DNA of 64,000 bases from Poecilobothrus nobilitatus (lineage: Eukaryota; Arthropoda; Insecta; Diptera; Dolichopodidae): positions 50,797,445-50,861,444 of the forward strand of contig OX352772.1 of the NCBI GenBank assembly GCA_947095535.1, read 5' to 3'. Within the stretch, counting starts at the first letter, position 1. The number at the start of each line of letters is the position of its first letter. This document shows, piece by piece, positions 11,976 to 24,870 of the stretch. The translations under genes were made by a program, and so were the position numbers. Below the pieces are notes generated by a model. The model ran no database searches and was not told where the DNA came from. It saw only the letters and a program-made list of their open reading frames with translations.

Positions 11976-13444
11976 AAGCTCTGAGCTGTGCTTTGTTTGC
12001 TATTCTTTTCATATAATACCGTCATTACATGGGATCTAAACCAAGTTGACATTGTTCTTAGTGCTGTAGTTTTATTGACTTAGTACCGCCCTCTTGTGTA
12101 AATTTTCCTGATATCGATTTGACTGACGCTTTATTATCAAAATAGGATGTAATTATGTTATTTAAAGTGCCTGAGACAATACAAAGTTACCAACAACATG
12201 GATTAGATTCAAATATATGGATAGATATTTTGTTTTCGTTTGTGTACGTAATACGTAATACACGTTAGATTAATCTTCTGCAATCCTTACACAGAACAGT
12301 TTAAATTTGTCCTCTGTACTAGGTTATAAAGAACTTTGTTTTAACCCTTGTTTAATTTTAGATGTTGATAACATTTGATTTTATTTACATTAAATCCATC
12401 AACATTCAAAATATCATTGGTTTCACAATAATTAATTATTAACAGTGACAATTTTAACTTTTAATAAAACATAGATTTGATAATTATTTGTTTTCCATCA
12501 AATGAAATTTCATTATTTAAGAATGCTTATCACTTTTTTAGACAAAAATAATAAATAATTTATAAAAAAAAAAATTTTATTTTTTTTTTAATGTTTTTAA
12601 ATCTAAATTAAGATGTACATTATTTTACTGATATTTGATTTGATTATATTGATGTCATATCAATCAAATAAACAAATCGATTTAAATAAATTAAATAAAG
12701 GATTGTTGTTGTTTTATATTTTTTTTACTTCTAACTTCATTCTATCTGTTAGATATATTTTATTTTGCGCCCCTTAACACAAATTATTGTGACAAATTAA
12801 ATCTATTAATATAATAAAATTTAATTGTATACAGTTTTTTTTTTTACACCTATAATTGTGTTAAAATAAAAATGAAACAACAGGATTACTTACAACATCC
12901 AAAACAAAAATAAAATAAAATAGGTATAAGCATAAATTTTAATTTTTTTTTTTTTTGAAAACATCACTGCTAAAAGTAAAAACAATAGAAACCAAATTTT
13001 ACATCCACCATCTGACAGACGTATTAATATTTCTCAGACGTAAAATCCTATGCTTAAAGGCTAATACCACGTACATTGACATCAGAATATCAACTGTGTG
13101 GTATTATATCATGCAGAAAAAAAAAAAGGAAAAAAAAAATAAAAATGTTATTCGAAAAAAAATAACAAAGATCAAAAATATTTATTACGGGTCCATCAAT
13201 TTTACTGGGAAATCTTGAATACTATTATATTGTATCTATCTATGCATGCATGCATACGAATAGATTAATAGTGACAAACATTACTTTTTATTGTTAAATA
13301 GTTGCAGTAGTGTGGAAATGTTATAAATTTTGATTTTTTTTTTTTTTTTAAATTGTTTTATATATCTTTAGTTGAATGAACGAAAATCTATCAATTAAAT
13401 TTATTAAAGATTTTAAAATCTAATTCAGTTTTAAATATAATAAA
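11976..13444. other. Unannotated AT-rich intron sequence
   Basis: No gene or recognised repeat is seen. It includes a TGCATGCATGCATACG alternating tract near 13240. Confidence 0.5.
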
Positions 13445-13585
13445 GGCCTTGTTGGTCTAGTGGGTAAGAGCGTATTAAATTCATTGTAAACACCGAGATA
13501 TTCTTGCGGTCGAATCACACGTCGTAATAATGTATGAAAAGGAAAGACTAAGGTTTTCCCCAATTAAAAAAAAATAATAATAATA
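13445..13585 (+). mobile_element. tRNA-derived SINE, copy 3, internally deleted
   Basis: GGCCTTGTTGGTCTAGTGGG, GTAAGAGCGTATTAAATTC and CACCGAGATA match the tRNA-like head of copy 2. The B-box-like region has decayed to GCGGTCGAATCAC. About 35 bases of body are missing between CACGTCGTAATAATG and GAAAAGGAAAGAC. It ends in an A/TAA-rich tail. Confidence 0.72.
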
Positions 13586-14480
13586 AAATAAAATATCTTT
13601 TAGAAATACCTGCGTACTTTTAAAATACAACTTCTATAAATACCCACACTTTTATACCCATATCTTCAATAAATACTCACTTCATAATAAATTTAACTTT
13701 TCTTATATTAAAAAAATCATTCTATGTCTTTATTCTAATATATACGAAAAATAATAAAAGTTTTTTAAAGTTATTGAAACTTATAATTTTAGAATTTTCT
13801 AATGGATGTGATTAGTTTTAATTTTAATATAAATAAAATAAATATTCATTTTGTTTCAATGAACTCTTCATCAATAGTTCACCGTTGCCTAGGTTATTAC
13901 TTTATCTTCCTATCGATTATCGAATTAAATTTTCCTGGACAGCTTATCCTAATTTTTTTATTATGGTCCATATATAGTAGATTTTTTGGTCTTCGCTCCA
14001 TATAAGAATTCCGAATTTTTATAAAGCTATTTTTGAAATTCCCATACATTTGATTCGATCGAAGACAGTTCCACTGCGACAATAACACAAGTTTTAACTT
14101 CTACTTTTATTCTTTTATATATTTTATAAGTTAATACTAAAATGAAAATTAAAATTAAAAATTTTTAAAACACAACTGCATTTAAGATTATATAAATAAT
14201 AATTGTCCCATTTCAACTATTCCATTTAAATATGATCTCATTGGCTAACCCATAATTAAATAACTTTAGTTATAGTTTTTAAATATTTATGTCAAAATGA
14301 TTTTAAATGGAACAATTGATATATCTCTTGAGAATTGAATGACCCAAAAAATAATATAAAAAAATGTTTTATCTTATAGATATATTCATAAAGATTGATA
14401 TATGAATATAGTTATAGATTTACATAGATTTATATATATATACTTATATATTATATATATATATTTTTTTTTAAATAACA
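13586..14480. other. Unannotated AT-rich intron sequence
   Basis: No gene or known repeat is seen. Overlapping open frames on both strands around 13800-14090 have no recognisable motif. A (TA)n tract lies at about 14425-14465. Confidence 0.5.
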
Positions 14481-14615
14481 AAGACAATTTTTTTTATTTT
14501 CTTTTCTGTTTTTTTTTTTGCTTTGTGAATATAAAATATAAATTTTTAATATAAACTGTTTTATTCATTTTCTTTTTTTTTTTTTTTTCATTTCATTTCG
14601 TTTCATTTCTTACAG
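14481..14615 (+). promoter_or_regulatory. Extended pyrimidine tract and 3' splice acceptor
   Basis: A long T-rich run with repeated TTTCATTTCATTTCGTTTCA leads to TTTCTTACAG, ending at 14615. This is the acceptor for the M2 exon. The tract is unusually long but ordinary in kind. Confidence 0.75.
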
Positions 14616-14752
14616 GTATCATTAAGCATATCTATTTTGCTCTCACTGACTGTGTTCTTCTTACTGCTGGCGGAAATTATTCCCCCGACATCATTAGTCG
14701 TACCACTTCTAGGAAAATTTGTGCTATTTACAATGATACTTGATACCTTCAG
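14616..14752 (+). CDS. nAChRalpha3: Nicotinic acetylcholine receptor alpha subunit, exon with M2 and start of M3
   Basis: The exon encodes the channel-lining helix. It joins in frame to GEK of the previous exon and begins [20 protein letters not shown]. Counting from Lys 0', Leu falls at 9' (the hydrophobic gate), Val at 13' and Glu at 20' (outer ring). With Glu at -1' this is a cation-selective pore. [15 protein letters not shown] is the M2-M3 linker, and the rest is the start of M3. The exon gives 45 codons and ends with AG of a split codon at donor AG/GTAAGT. The ending [11 protein letters not shown] fits my recall of alpha3, where ICVTVVVLN follows; alpha1 has a different M3. The remainder of M3, the cytoplasmic loop and M4 were not found before 64000. 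Paralogue assignment should be checked by alignment. Confidence 0.88.
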
Positions 14753-16061
14753 GTAAGTTTTTTTTTTCTTTTTCTAATTTTTGATTTTTGTATTCTTGTT
14801 TTTATTTTTTTTTTTTTTGTTTTTTAAATTCAGAAGATGAATTTTCCAGGCTTCCTAAAAAAAATAATCTATACAAATAAATATAGAAACCTTTGTGTAT
14901 CATGATTATGTATATCACAAATTTATAAAATACAATATCATAAAAGATATCCAGTTTATCGATTCATTTGATGTTTTTTCTTTTTTTTTTTTTGAATTTC
15001 TTCATTTCAAATTGATTTACATTTTTCCATTGAATAGAAAAGAAAAAAAAAAAAAAGAAAAGTTTGTTGATATTATTGAAAATTCTATGATTATTCAAAC
15101 ATGTAATAAAAGAGTATAACCATCCATACCTGTAGCAAAATAAAAAAATAAAACCATTAGTTTTGGCGTAATGTCAAAACCTTAGCTACGTTAATGAGTT
15201 GACATAATAATAATAAGTTTTTCTTTTTCACTTATTGTTGTTGTTATTTTTTTGTTTTCCTTCCTTTTTTAAATTTTTTTTTTTTTTTTTTATTTGTGTT
15301 TATAATTTGTGCGTGTGTGTGTGTGTTTTTTTTTTTTTACTTAAATATAATATTTTTTTACTTATATAAAATTATAAATCAGACTTGGTATTGGAAAAAA
15401 AATGATGAAAATCATAAAAGAAAGGTATTAATATGTAAGCAATAATATATGAATGATAATTTTTTTAAAATATGCATATTTAAAGATAATATAGGTTATA
15501 GATAGAGAAAATTTTTGAAATTTTAACAAAGAATATTATATACATTTTAGTTGAATTGAAATTTTGTTTACGTCTTCTTAAACAATACTAAAGAAATTTT
15601 AGTAGTAAAATAATACAATTAATTGATTGAATCATCATATTTTTGTGAAGCATTCTTTTAATCATTCTTCTTTTGGTAGCAATTATAAACAATTTTGGAT
15701 ATTCTAAAGGAAGTGTTGTACCCGCGTAATAACAAATGACTATATCCCAAATATAATTGGAATTGCCATTTTTCATAAAGTATATTTCATTAAGAGCGCA
15801 TATTATCCTTTAAGGACAAAAAGGACTTTTAAAAGTATCCTTGTTGTTCTATTTGATTCTGATTTTAATTAAGGTAACGGTCTTAAGAATATTTTAACGT
15901 TTATTTGATGACGATAAGTGTTACCGTTTTGGAAATATTGTAGTACAAAGTTGAAAATTTAAAAAAAAAAAAAAATTTTAATATCTTTCTTTAATAGTCA
16001 AATATTTCAAAATTTAGCCAAGAAACTCTGTAAAAATTTTTACATCGTTCAAAAGCTCTTA
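14753..16061. other. AT-rich intron sequence with simple repeats
   Basis: Poly-T runs and a (GT)n microsatellite at about 15310-15325 are present. No gene, RNA or transposon is recognised. Confidence 0.55.
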
Positions 16062-17458
16062 TTATACCCGTACGATAAAGATCGGGTATATTAAAATTGC
16101 TCCTTCGTTTGTAACAGCTCGAAATAAGCTAGCTAGATATACCTTCAAAGGTATGGATCGGATTAGAATCAAATTCTAAGTCGATTAAGCTTTGTCCGTT
16201 CGCCAACAATATAACTCAAAAACTAAGAAAGCTAGAGTCTTGCAATTAACACAAAATATTCTTACAACAATTTGTAGCTTCCGTTTTTTTTTGGTTGATA
16301 TACGACCAAAACTTCGGGTAGCTCTCGAACGCCTAACTTTTAAATCCCCACATTCTTTTTGAAATAGAGCCATGAAATTTTAAATGCTGATAGATATCAT
16401 AAAAATATTAATTTTATTATTTACAATTTTTTTCTGTAGCCCCACCCGTTACGTTGCTACAGCCCCTGAAACTTTGAAAATGCCCTATTTTTAAACGCTT
16501 AAGATTTTTTCAATTAGAACAAGCCAATCGACAAGTATTTTTTTTAAATTTGTAAATTTATAGTATCAAAATTATACAATTTTTTTAAATTTAGTATTTA
16601 AATTTACCGTTATGTGAAAACCAAATTTTGCATGATTTTCCTACCTTTATAACTCCGGCACGCTTTTAAACAGAGGCTTGAAATTTTGAGAGCAGAAAGA
16701 ACTTTTAGAATTAGTATAAGTTTACTAAGAAATTTTTTTTGGACGCCCCCCGCCCTCTTTATGAGCTATTAAGGTTCAAAAATTAAAAATTTGTTATTTC
16801 CAAACACCTGTAACTTGCGCACCTGTACACATTCTGCTTCGGCGAGATATAAAACTTAAAGTTATAGTAATATATTTTTACGTGTGTTAACGGTTTTTTA
16901 GTTATACAGGGTTACACACTTACAGCTCTCAAAATTGCAAAAAAGCCCCATTTTCAGATGTATATATCTCAGGCTCTGCATAATAGTATTACAATCTAAA
17001 ATCGCCAGAAGACCGAAAATTTTATTATTTCCATAAAGCAATATCAAAATTATGCAATATTTTGTAATTTATTATTTAAATTTAAAACATTTTGCATGAA
17101 ATTATTTAATTATTTAATTTTATTTAAAAACACATTTTGCATGAAATATTTTTTTTATAACTCCGGCACGCCTTTAGATAGGAATCTGAAATTTTGAGAC
17201 AAGAAAGAACTTTTAGAATTAGTATAAGTTTCCTTAACAAATTTTTTTACACCACCCCCTGTTTAAGAGCTATTAGGGCTGAAAAATTGAAAATTTGTTA
17301 TTTTTAGGCACCTGTAACTTAAGCACCTGCACAAAGTTTTCTTCGGCAAGACATAAAAATTAAGCTCCTGTAATATATTTTTACGTGTGTTAACGGCTTT
17401 TTTTAGTTATGCAGGGTTCCAGACTTACAGCCCCTCAAAATTCCAGAAAAGTCCAATT
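16062..17458 (+). mobile_element. Family B Helentron-like element with internal tandem modules (B2a)
   Basis: The head hairpin is TATACCCGTACGATAAAGAT followed by CGGGTATA, then the conserved TTCAAAGGTATGGATCGGAT block and a decayed GTCC tract (TTTGTCCGTTCGCC). The internal region holds two copies of a module of about 508 bp, marked by AACTCCGGCACGC at about 16652 and 17159, each followed by AAGAACTTTTAGAATTAGTA and CACCTGTAACTT. The copy is interrupted at 17459 by a second family B head, and its own tail is not found. Confidence 0.78.
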
Positions 17459-17926
17459 TATACCCGTACGATAAGGATCGGGTATATTAAAATTGCTGCC
17501 CCGTTTGTAACATTTCTTCAACAGTTGCTTGAAGAATTTATATTTATATGATATTAGTATACATACTTATATAACTCATGTTTATTTACATATCGTATAT
17601 GTCACTGATGAATGAATGATATATAATACATATATGTATAGTACAAAATATTATACATTTGCCGCTTAGTATTAAATGGTACTATAGCACATTTGGAAAA
17701 GTTTTGGAGTGATAATCGTTATGTGGAAGGTTAGAATCTGCTTTTGAAGAATGTGTAAACATATAGTTTGAATATATACACAACCCATAGCTCTAGAAAT
17801 TATAAAATTCACCCAAATTATTTTAAAATACTAAAAAATTAAAAAAATAATATTATAAGCAGTGTGACAGGCTATGAGTAAGCTTAAGTAAGTTGACAAA
17901 GGCATCTGTGTTCTTTCTCGTTTTTT
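17459..17926 (+). mobile_element. Dwarf family B element abutting the previous copy (B2b)
   Basis: A complete second head, TATACCCGTACGATAAGGAT then CGGGTATA, is followed after about 60 bases by tail-proximal family B sequence (CAACAGTTGCTTGAAGAATT). It runs to the tail GTTGACAAAGGCATCTGTGT and TTCTTTCTCGTTTTTT. The whole middle of the family is deleted, leaving about 470 bp. It lies in the same orientation as B2a. The inverted TACGGGTATC motif of the tail is also largely lost. Confidence 0.75.
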
Positions 17927-20399
17927 CTATAATTTGTGCATACATACTTAAAATCGATATCTAAAGATTTAGAAGATATAAGCATTTATTAAGAAGAATT
18001 AGATTTTTTTTACGAAACTTTAATGAAATATTACTTTAATTAACGAAGCATACTTAACTATATATACTTTCTGAAAGCTGGCAATATCAACTATATTTGG
18101 GATGGATTTGGTACTACGCTGATACAACACTTCCTTCAGAAAAGCCACATTTGTTACTTTTCACAAATATTTTTATTTTTTCTTATACATATTTCGAGTT
18201 TTATATTGCTAAAATATTTGTAAAAATTAAAAATTGTCTATAATTGTTACCAAAAGAAGAATTAATAAAGTAATATTTTAAAATACAAGAACTAACTAAT
18301 AACTTATCATACCCCTACAAATGGGAGTAATTGACGTAATTCTTAATCTTATATTGTTATTGCAAGATAGAATCAGACTTTTTTCATTTTGATTCTTGCA
18401 GCTGTTGTACGCAGTTTTCGTACTTCACTTATGGTTAGTCTATAAGGTGATAGATCAAGAATAGCCTATGGATATTTGGTTCTCAAAATTTATACATATA
18501 ATAACATAATTTATTTTTTCCAAGTGTACAAGAATTTTATGAAAAAATAACTTAAACATTTATTTAATATTTTTTTTTTTGGATTTTGAATATAATTGCT
18601 TTAATATTTTATCATATTGTTTGTCCATCCATTTGTAATTGAATTTATTTATTTTTATCTAACATTTTTATACTTTGGATAGCTACATATTTTATTTATA
18701 TACTATAATCTGGGACGAAATTTAACCTATAATAAACATAAGTTCATAAGGCAGAAATTATTCAACTTTAAATAAGTAAAAATATTTATATAAACCTGTG
18801 TGAGTTAAAGAAAACAATATGGAGGAATTAAATTTACCAAGAAAAACATTACCCATTTGATTAATCTAAAGAAAAAAGGTTCATATGTAAATTTTCTTTA
18901 TTGTACTAATATAAAGATTTTATTTTATAGAACTTTCACTTATCATTGTATAAGGAAAGTATTCTCATCGCAAAATAAAATTTGAAATTTTTATAAATTT
19001 GGACACTTATCAGTCGGAAAATACTATTTTTAAATACATGAAACCACCAGGACGTATATCGTTAATATGCCCGCGGTCTTTTTTTGTTAACACAATAATT
19101 TAAGTAAGCTTCTTACGAATACGAATATCAAATAAAATATATGTTATAGATTTTTCAATATTTTTGGTGTCATCAGATAGATAAACGGTAATAAAACTAA
19201 GTTTTCTTTCTATTTTTGATGTCATCGGACAGATGAACGATAATGGCATTTTCCATATAAAAAAACATCAAAATAACGATACGCATTCAGTTTTAGATAA
19301 TATACAAATATATACATTTTTAACTATATATATTCATTATATAATATGTAAATATAATTTTCATAATATATACATTTTCAGTTAATTCTATGCAACCCTT
19401 TCATATCGTTGCGTTTCATCAAATTCATTTTTTCAATTCATAAATTTTTATCAATTCATATTTTATACCAATTTCTTTCTACCTAGTTTTTTATATATTA
19501 GTTCGTGGTGAAATCTATTATAGACACAAACCACAGTGATTTTAACGTTTGGCACTTTACTATTTAGGATTTTTTTTAAATTCACGACTAAAATCTTGAA
19601 AAAACTATTGTATATTTTATGACAATTCAAAAACCACTTTGATAAAGGAATGACAAAAAAAAACTAAAGTAACTTCATTATTTAAACAGGCCGGTATACT
19701 AAAATTTTTTTCCGAACATTACATTTCGTATTATTTTAAATTTTAAAAGTACTTTAATTATGTATACCATTTTGTTTTTAGCAAGAAAATTATTAATAAA
19801 TATTAATGATAAAATTCCACTCAACAAAATAATAGAAACGGTTCAAAATCAACTTAGACACTTTTATATAAAAGCGAAATCAAAAAAAAATTCATGTTTT
19901 TTTATTTATCTACCCATTCTATATTTTTATTTTTTTCAGTGTGCCTATAACATAAACTTTTACCTTATAAATAAAAAATTTTTGAAAAAGTAGATAATTT
20001 AAAAAAAAACTTTTTAGTGTTCTGATGATTTACACATAATTTGGAAATTATTTTTACTTAAACTTTTCAATATGTAGGTACATACATATATGATTTGAAA
20101 TAAAAAATCTGACGGAAGAGAAAAACTAGAACTAATTATACTTTCATCATTTATTGCGGATTACGGTGCTAGTTTCTTACTATTAATTCATTATAACTCG
20201 AAATTATAAAAAGTTTTTGTTTTGCATTATACGTAATTTGTACAGGAATTTTCTCTAAAATATAATTTTTGTCTGTTTCCTCTTTTAAATATTTTCTAAT
20301 ATTCTAATATTCTAAATAAAATAAATATTTAGAAAACTAATATTCTTAAAATTTTTTAAAATCATCAATTGCTTTTAAACGCTCTTTTGAAAACTAAAC
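17927..20399. other. Unannotated AT-rich intron sequence
   Basis: About 2.5 kb with no recognisable gene, RNA or repeat family. The 77-codon open frame near 19760-19993 is low-complexity and matches nothing I know. Confidence 0.5.
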
Positions 20400-21500
20400 T
20401 TTTAAACTAAAGTATAGTACGAAATCCCAATCCCAAAATTCCAAAAAATTTTCAACTTTTTACAAAATCCCAAATTGCCAAATCTTATTCGGTTTAGTTG
20501 CGAAATTTCAAAAAATAATTCCAAAAAAAAAAATCCCAAAAACAAAGCAGGTGGACTCACTGTTAAACACGGTTAATATAGATATCTTTCTTCACTTTTA
20601 TCCGTAGCGAATCAAAGGTGAAAAGACTCAACCTGACGGGTTTTAGGAGAAAATCCAAATTTTAAAATTCAAACTTTCAAAATCCAAATATTTAAAACAA
20701 AACTTTCAAAACCCAAATGCATCAAAATCAAAACTTTCAAAATTCAAATGCGTCAAAATCCGAACTTTCAAAATCCAAACATGTACAAGCGAAATAATAG
20801 AAAATATGATGTAAAAATCGGGATACATATAAATACTCCGGAAAAGGGGGCAACCATGATATTTTAGCCACCTCTAAAACCGCTCCTAATTCAAAATCTA
20901 GCATACACTAACATATAAATTATCTGGAAACAGCGGCAACCCTGATTTTAAAAGCAACTCTAAAATCCTTCCTTATTCAGAATCTCGCGTATACGAATGT
21001 ATAAATACTCTGTAAAAGGGGCAACCCTGATTTTGAATTCTACTTTAAAATCAATATTTATAATATGCCCATACGTATACCAATTTCATAAAAAAAAAAT
21101 AAAATTTTCACATTTTCGTAATATATGAAATATAATAAACTTAGAAAGAATGGGGGCTGCCGACTACAAGCTCTCGCTAATAAAATTATTGAAACCCTGA
21201 TTTTGATTGAATCAACTCTAAATTCAATACTAATAGTATGTCAATGCTTACAGGGTTTCATACAAAAGTATTAAATTTTGATATTTGACTGTGTAAAATA
21301 GTACGATTTTTAAAAATGTTGACGTTTTTATATGAAGAAAATTTATTTTGAAAATTAACATTGAAAATTGCTAATTTAGGGATTTGGATTTTGAAATTTG
21401 GAATTTTATGATTTTGTAATTTTGGGATTTTGAATTTTTGGGGTTTTGTTACTTTGGGATTTTGTGTTTTTGAATTTTGAGACGTTCCCGTAAAGAAGAG
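20400..21500. mobile_element. Foldback-like element with approximately 85-bp minisatellite core (M3)
   Basis: The left arm, about 20400-20790, is simple sequence built on AAAATCCAAA and CTTTCAAAATCC. The right arm, about 21360-21480, is the inverted type (GATTTTGAAATTTGG, TTTTGGGATTTTG). Between them a tandem unit recurs with AACCCTGATTTT-type landmarks at about 20851, 20937, 21022 and 21192, that is at 86, 85 and 2 x 85 bases. Each unit also carries AAATACTC(C/T)G and a CAGAATCTCGC-type block. The 88-codon open frame on the minus strand in the right arm is repeat read-through. Confidence 0.55.
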
Positions 21501-22411
21501 TACGCCGCAAAAAAGCAAAATCAAACTAACTCTACAATAATTATATAATGTGTCATATATGTACCTAATCTGGATCTAAATCATTTGTATATTGTCACTA
21601 TTAATTTTACTTCATTAATTCAAAATCAGTTACGCATAAAATTTTATTAATGCGTTATGCTTTTTCTAATTATAATTCTCAATTCAACATAAATAATCCA
21701 ATATATCTGACTTTTATAATATTTAAATTCTTTATTCATACTTAAAAACAAAATTATTAATTAAAAGATAAATACAATTTTTTTTTTTTAAACTTTGAAT
21801 AACCCCTTAACCCCCTTATCAAATTACTTTACATTCATATAATTACCATGAAAAAATTCTCTACACCATAATAAATTTACATAAAACGTTATCTTCTCGC
21901 AGTTTTTAATGTGGTAGACAACATAACCTTTACCATAAATGTATATAAATATGTTTTTTTTTCACCTGTGTGAAAGCAAATGATATAATTATTTAACTTA
22001 ATTCACTTTCAATTTTCAAGGTAAATATTTTAAGGATTACCTTTAGAATAAAAAAAAGAAGGATGTTATACTGAAAATAAGGAAAGGATTTTTTTTTTAT
22101 TTTTGGTTTTTTGATTTTTTTTTTTTTTGCATGTTTATATTTGTGCCACTTTAAGTAAAATCAAGTTAATTAAAAAGATTTAAAAACCTTTGTTAAGTAT
22201 TATCGGATAACACCAAAAGTTTAAATTAAAAATAAAGTAGGTATATATAAAAAAACTTAACAAATTTTTATCTTGTAAACATTTAAAATTTGAAACTTTT
22301 AAATTTTTTAAGTCATTTAAAAAAATTTACCTACATAAATAAAAGTCAAATATGTATGTAAAAGTTTTAAATAGAATATATGTGTAGGTGTACATTCATT
22401 TATTTTAATAT
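21501..22411. other. Unannotated AT-rich intron sequence
   Basis: Nothing is recognised. Confidence 0.5.
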
Positions 22412-23162
22412 AAAAACGAGGAAGAGCGCAGTAGAGTAGACTGTGTCAACTCTGGGATACCCGTATGAACGTAATATATCCTGTTTCTATAAAACTTGAT
22501 CATCTTTTAAAAACATTCAGATGTTTTAGTACCGAACTACAGAGATATATTTATGTAAATTGTGGAGTTGTATGATAGCTACCCGAATCTATTGCGCCTA
22601 GCTTCATTAAGTTCCAAGAAATGCAAAAAGCCTGAACCGGCTGCTTTAGACCAATCAAATTTTACAAAAGTTTTTGGCATGCAACTCGACACTTTTCACT
22701 AAATTTCAGATAGCTAGCTTCAATAGACACTGAGTTATTTTCATTTAAAAAGAGAAGTTGTATGGCAACTATCCGAAACTGTCATATCATCACAACCAAA
22801 TTTTACAGAAGTTGTTGCCATAAAACTCGATCATCATTTGCAAAATTTCAGATACCTAGATTATAGACACTGGGTTATTTCCATTTAAAGAAAGAAGTTG
22901 TATGGCAGCCGACCGAAAATGTTGGATTTAAATAGCAAAACTAACAATTTTGCAAAAGGGACGTAAAAAAAATTTCAGTCCCCTAGCTCTTTTATTTTTT
23001 GAGTTATCGTGCGGACGGACGGACGTACATGGCTTAATCGACTCAGAATTCGATTCTGAGCCGATCCATACCTTTGACACTATATCTAGCTCGACTCCTT
23101 TAAGGTGTCACAAACGTAATGGCAAATTTATTATACCCTTGAACATAGTTCATACGGGTATA
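22412..23162 (-). mobile_element. Family A Helentron-like element, short form
   Basis: The tail AAAACGAGGAAGAGCGCAGT and inverted motif ACCCGTATGAACG are at the left. Two internal modules (GTATGGCAACTATCCGAA and GTATGGCAGCCGACCGAAA) follow, then a GGAC tract (GGACGGACGGACG) and an intact head hairpin with CTTGAACATAGTTCATACGG. At about 750 bp it is compact and well preserved. Confidence 0.88.
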
Positions 23163-23771
23163 AAAAAATACATAATATGATATTTGTGAAACTGGGAGGG
23201 CTTAATGATTGTTTCTTTGAAAAATTAATAATTAAAAATTATATTCATTACGAATTTTCGAAACTTGTCATAAATTCTATTAAAATTAACTTTAAAAACC
23301 CACTTTTCAATTGTCACTGTTGACAATGAAAACTTTCGCTTCTCAAAACTTTGGCCACATTAATAATTTCATTGCTCATGGTTCTAAATATAATATTACA
23401 AAATAAAATAATTGATTTTTATTATCGCAGCTTGACTGTCTTTGTCATCCGAACTTTCTTTTTAACCCCATTTTAGTTTATTTTTTTGATTATAAAAAAT
23501 CAAATAAAAAATATTAAATTTGACTTTTTTTACTTATACAAATATTAACTTTAAAACTGTCAATTATCATACTTGGCTATGACATATACATAGTATGTTC
23601 TGCTAACACTGTAGAGTTTGGTTTGGCCATACTCTGATTGAATAAAAAAACAGTGTAGAATGTTAACCAAAAGTTTTTAGAAGCGCACATTTCTAAAAAA
23701 CAATAGAAACTGTTTAGAATTATTGTGACTTGCACAAAAATTTAAAAATTTTATGTAATAAGAAAATATGT
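23163..23771. other. Unannotated AT-rich intron sequence
   Basis: Nothing is recognised. An acceptor-like TTATCGCAG near 23430 is followed by an open stretch that does not match the receptor. Confidence 0.5.
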
Positions 23772-24870
23772 GAAAATAGGACATTTCTGTAGAGGTTGCA
23801 AGTTCGGAACTCTATATAACTAAGAAAAACCGTTAACACACATAAAATTATATTACGAGAGCTTTAATTTTTATGTCTTGCCAAAGAAAAATGTGTACAG
23901 GTGCCAAAGTTACAGGTGACTAAAAATAGTAAATTTTCAATTTTTGAGCCCTAATAGCTCGTAAATAGGGGGGCCATAAAAAAAATTTCTAAGGAAACTT
24001 ATACTAATTCTAAAAGTTCTTTCTTGTCTCAAAATTTCAGGTTCCTATCAAAAGGCTTGCCGGAGTTATGAAAAAAGAAATTTCATACAAAATGTGGTTT
24101 TCACATAACGGTAAATTTAAATGTAAAAAATTACAAAATATTGCATAATTTTGATATTACTTTATAGAGATAATAAAATGTTCGGTCATTTAGCGGTATT
24201 AGATTGTAAAACTATTACGCAGAGACTGAAATATGTACATCTGAATACATTTTTGCAATTTTAAGGGGATGTTACTCTGGAACCCTATACAACTAATAGA
24301 AACTGTTAACACACATAAAAATATATTACTAGAGCTTTAATTTTTATATCTTGCCGAAGTAAAATATGTGTAGGTGCTTAACTAACAGGTGTTTAAAAAT
24401 AGTTATTTTTGAATTTTTGAACCCTAATAGCTCATAAACAGGGAAGTGGTTTAAAAAAAATTTCTGAGAAAGCTTATACTAATCCTAAAAGTTCTTTCTG
24501 CCCTCTAAATTTCAAGTCCCAATCTAAAAGCGGTCAGGAGTTAAAAGAGTAGACAAATCATGCAAAATTTGGTTTTCACATAACGGTAAATTTAAATGTT
24601 AAATTTAAAAAAAATTGTATAATTTTGATATTAATTTATAAAGGTAAAAAAATACCTGTCGAATGACATTTTCAGTTTGAAAAAATGTTAGGCAGAACAT
24701 GAAATATACGCATTTAAAAATAGGACTTTTTCAATGTTTGAAGGGCTGTAGCGCCCTAATGAATGGGGCTAAATGAAAAAGTTGTTCCATAAAATTAATT
24801 TTTTTATGAGACCTACCAATGGTTAAAATTCTCTATCTTTAACGGTGTCGAAGTTTTGTAAACAAACGGA
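23772..24870 (-). mobile_element. Family B Helentron-like element, two internal modules
   Basis: Read on the minus strand it has the same internal modules as the 16.1-kb copy. GTTAACACACATAAAA, CACCTGTAACTT-type and AAGAACTTTTAGAATTAGTA blocks each occur twice, about 480 bases apart, with CACATAACGGTAAATTTAAA after each. The head side ends in a short GGACGGACAG tract near 24865. No head hairpin or tail is visible, so it is truncated at both ends. Confidence 0.65.

Larger units (their letters stand above)
1885..14615 (+). other. Intron between the M1 and M2 exons of the nAChR gene
   Basis: A 12.7-kb intron bounded by GTAAAA and TTTCTTACAG. It separates codons cleanly (AAG | GTA). It carries three SINE copies, family A and B elements, a LINE reverse-transcriptase relic and a foldback-like element, each listed separately. 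The last 130 bases before the acceptor are strongly pyrimidine-rich. Confidence 0.85.

Noticed and set aside
23420..23480. Possible next receptor exon after TTATCGCAG
   Set aside because: The open stretch after it (LTVFVIRTFFLTPF) does not match the expected M3 continuation and soon stops.
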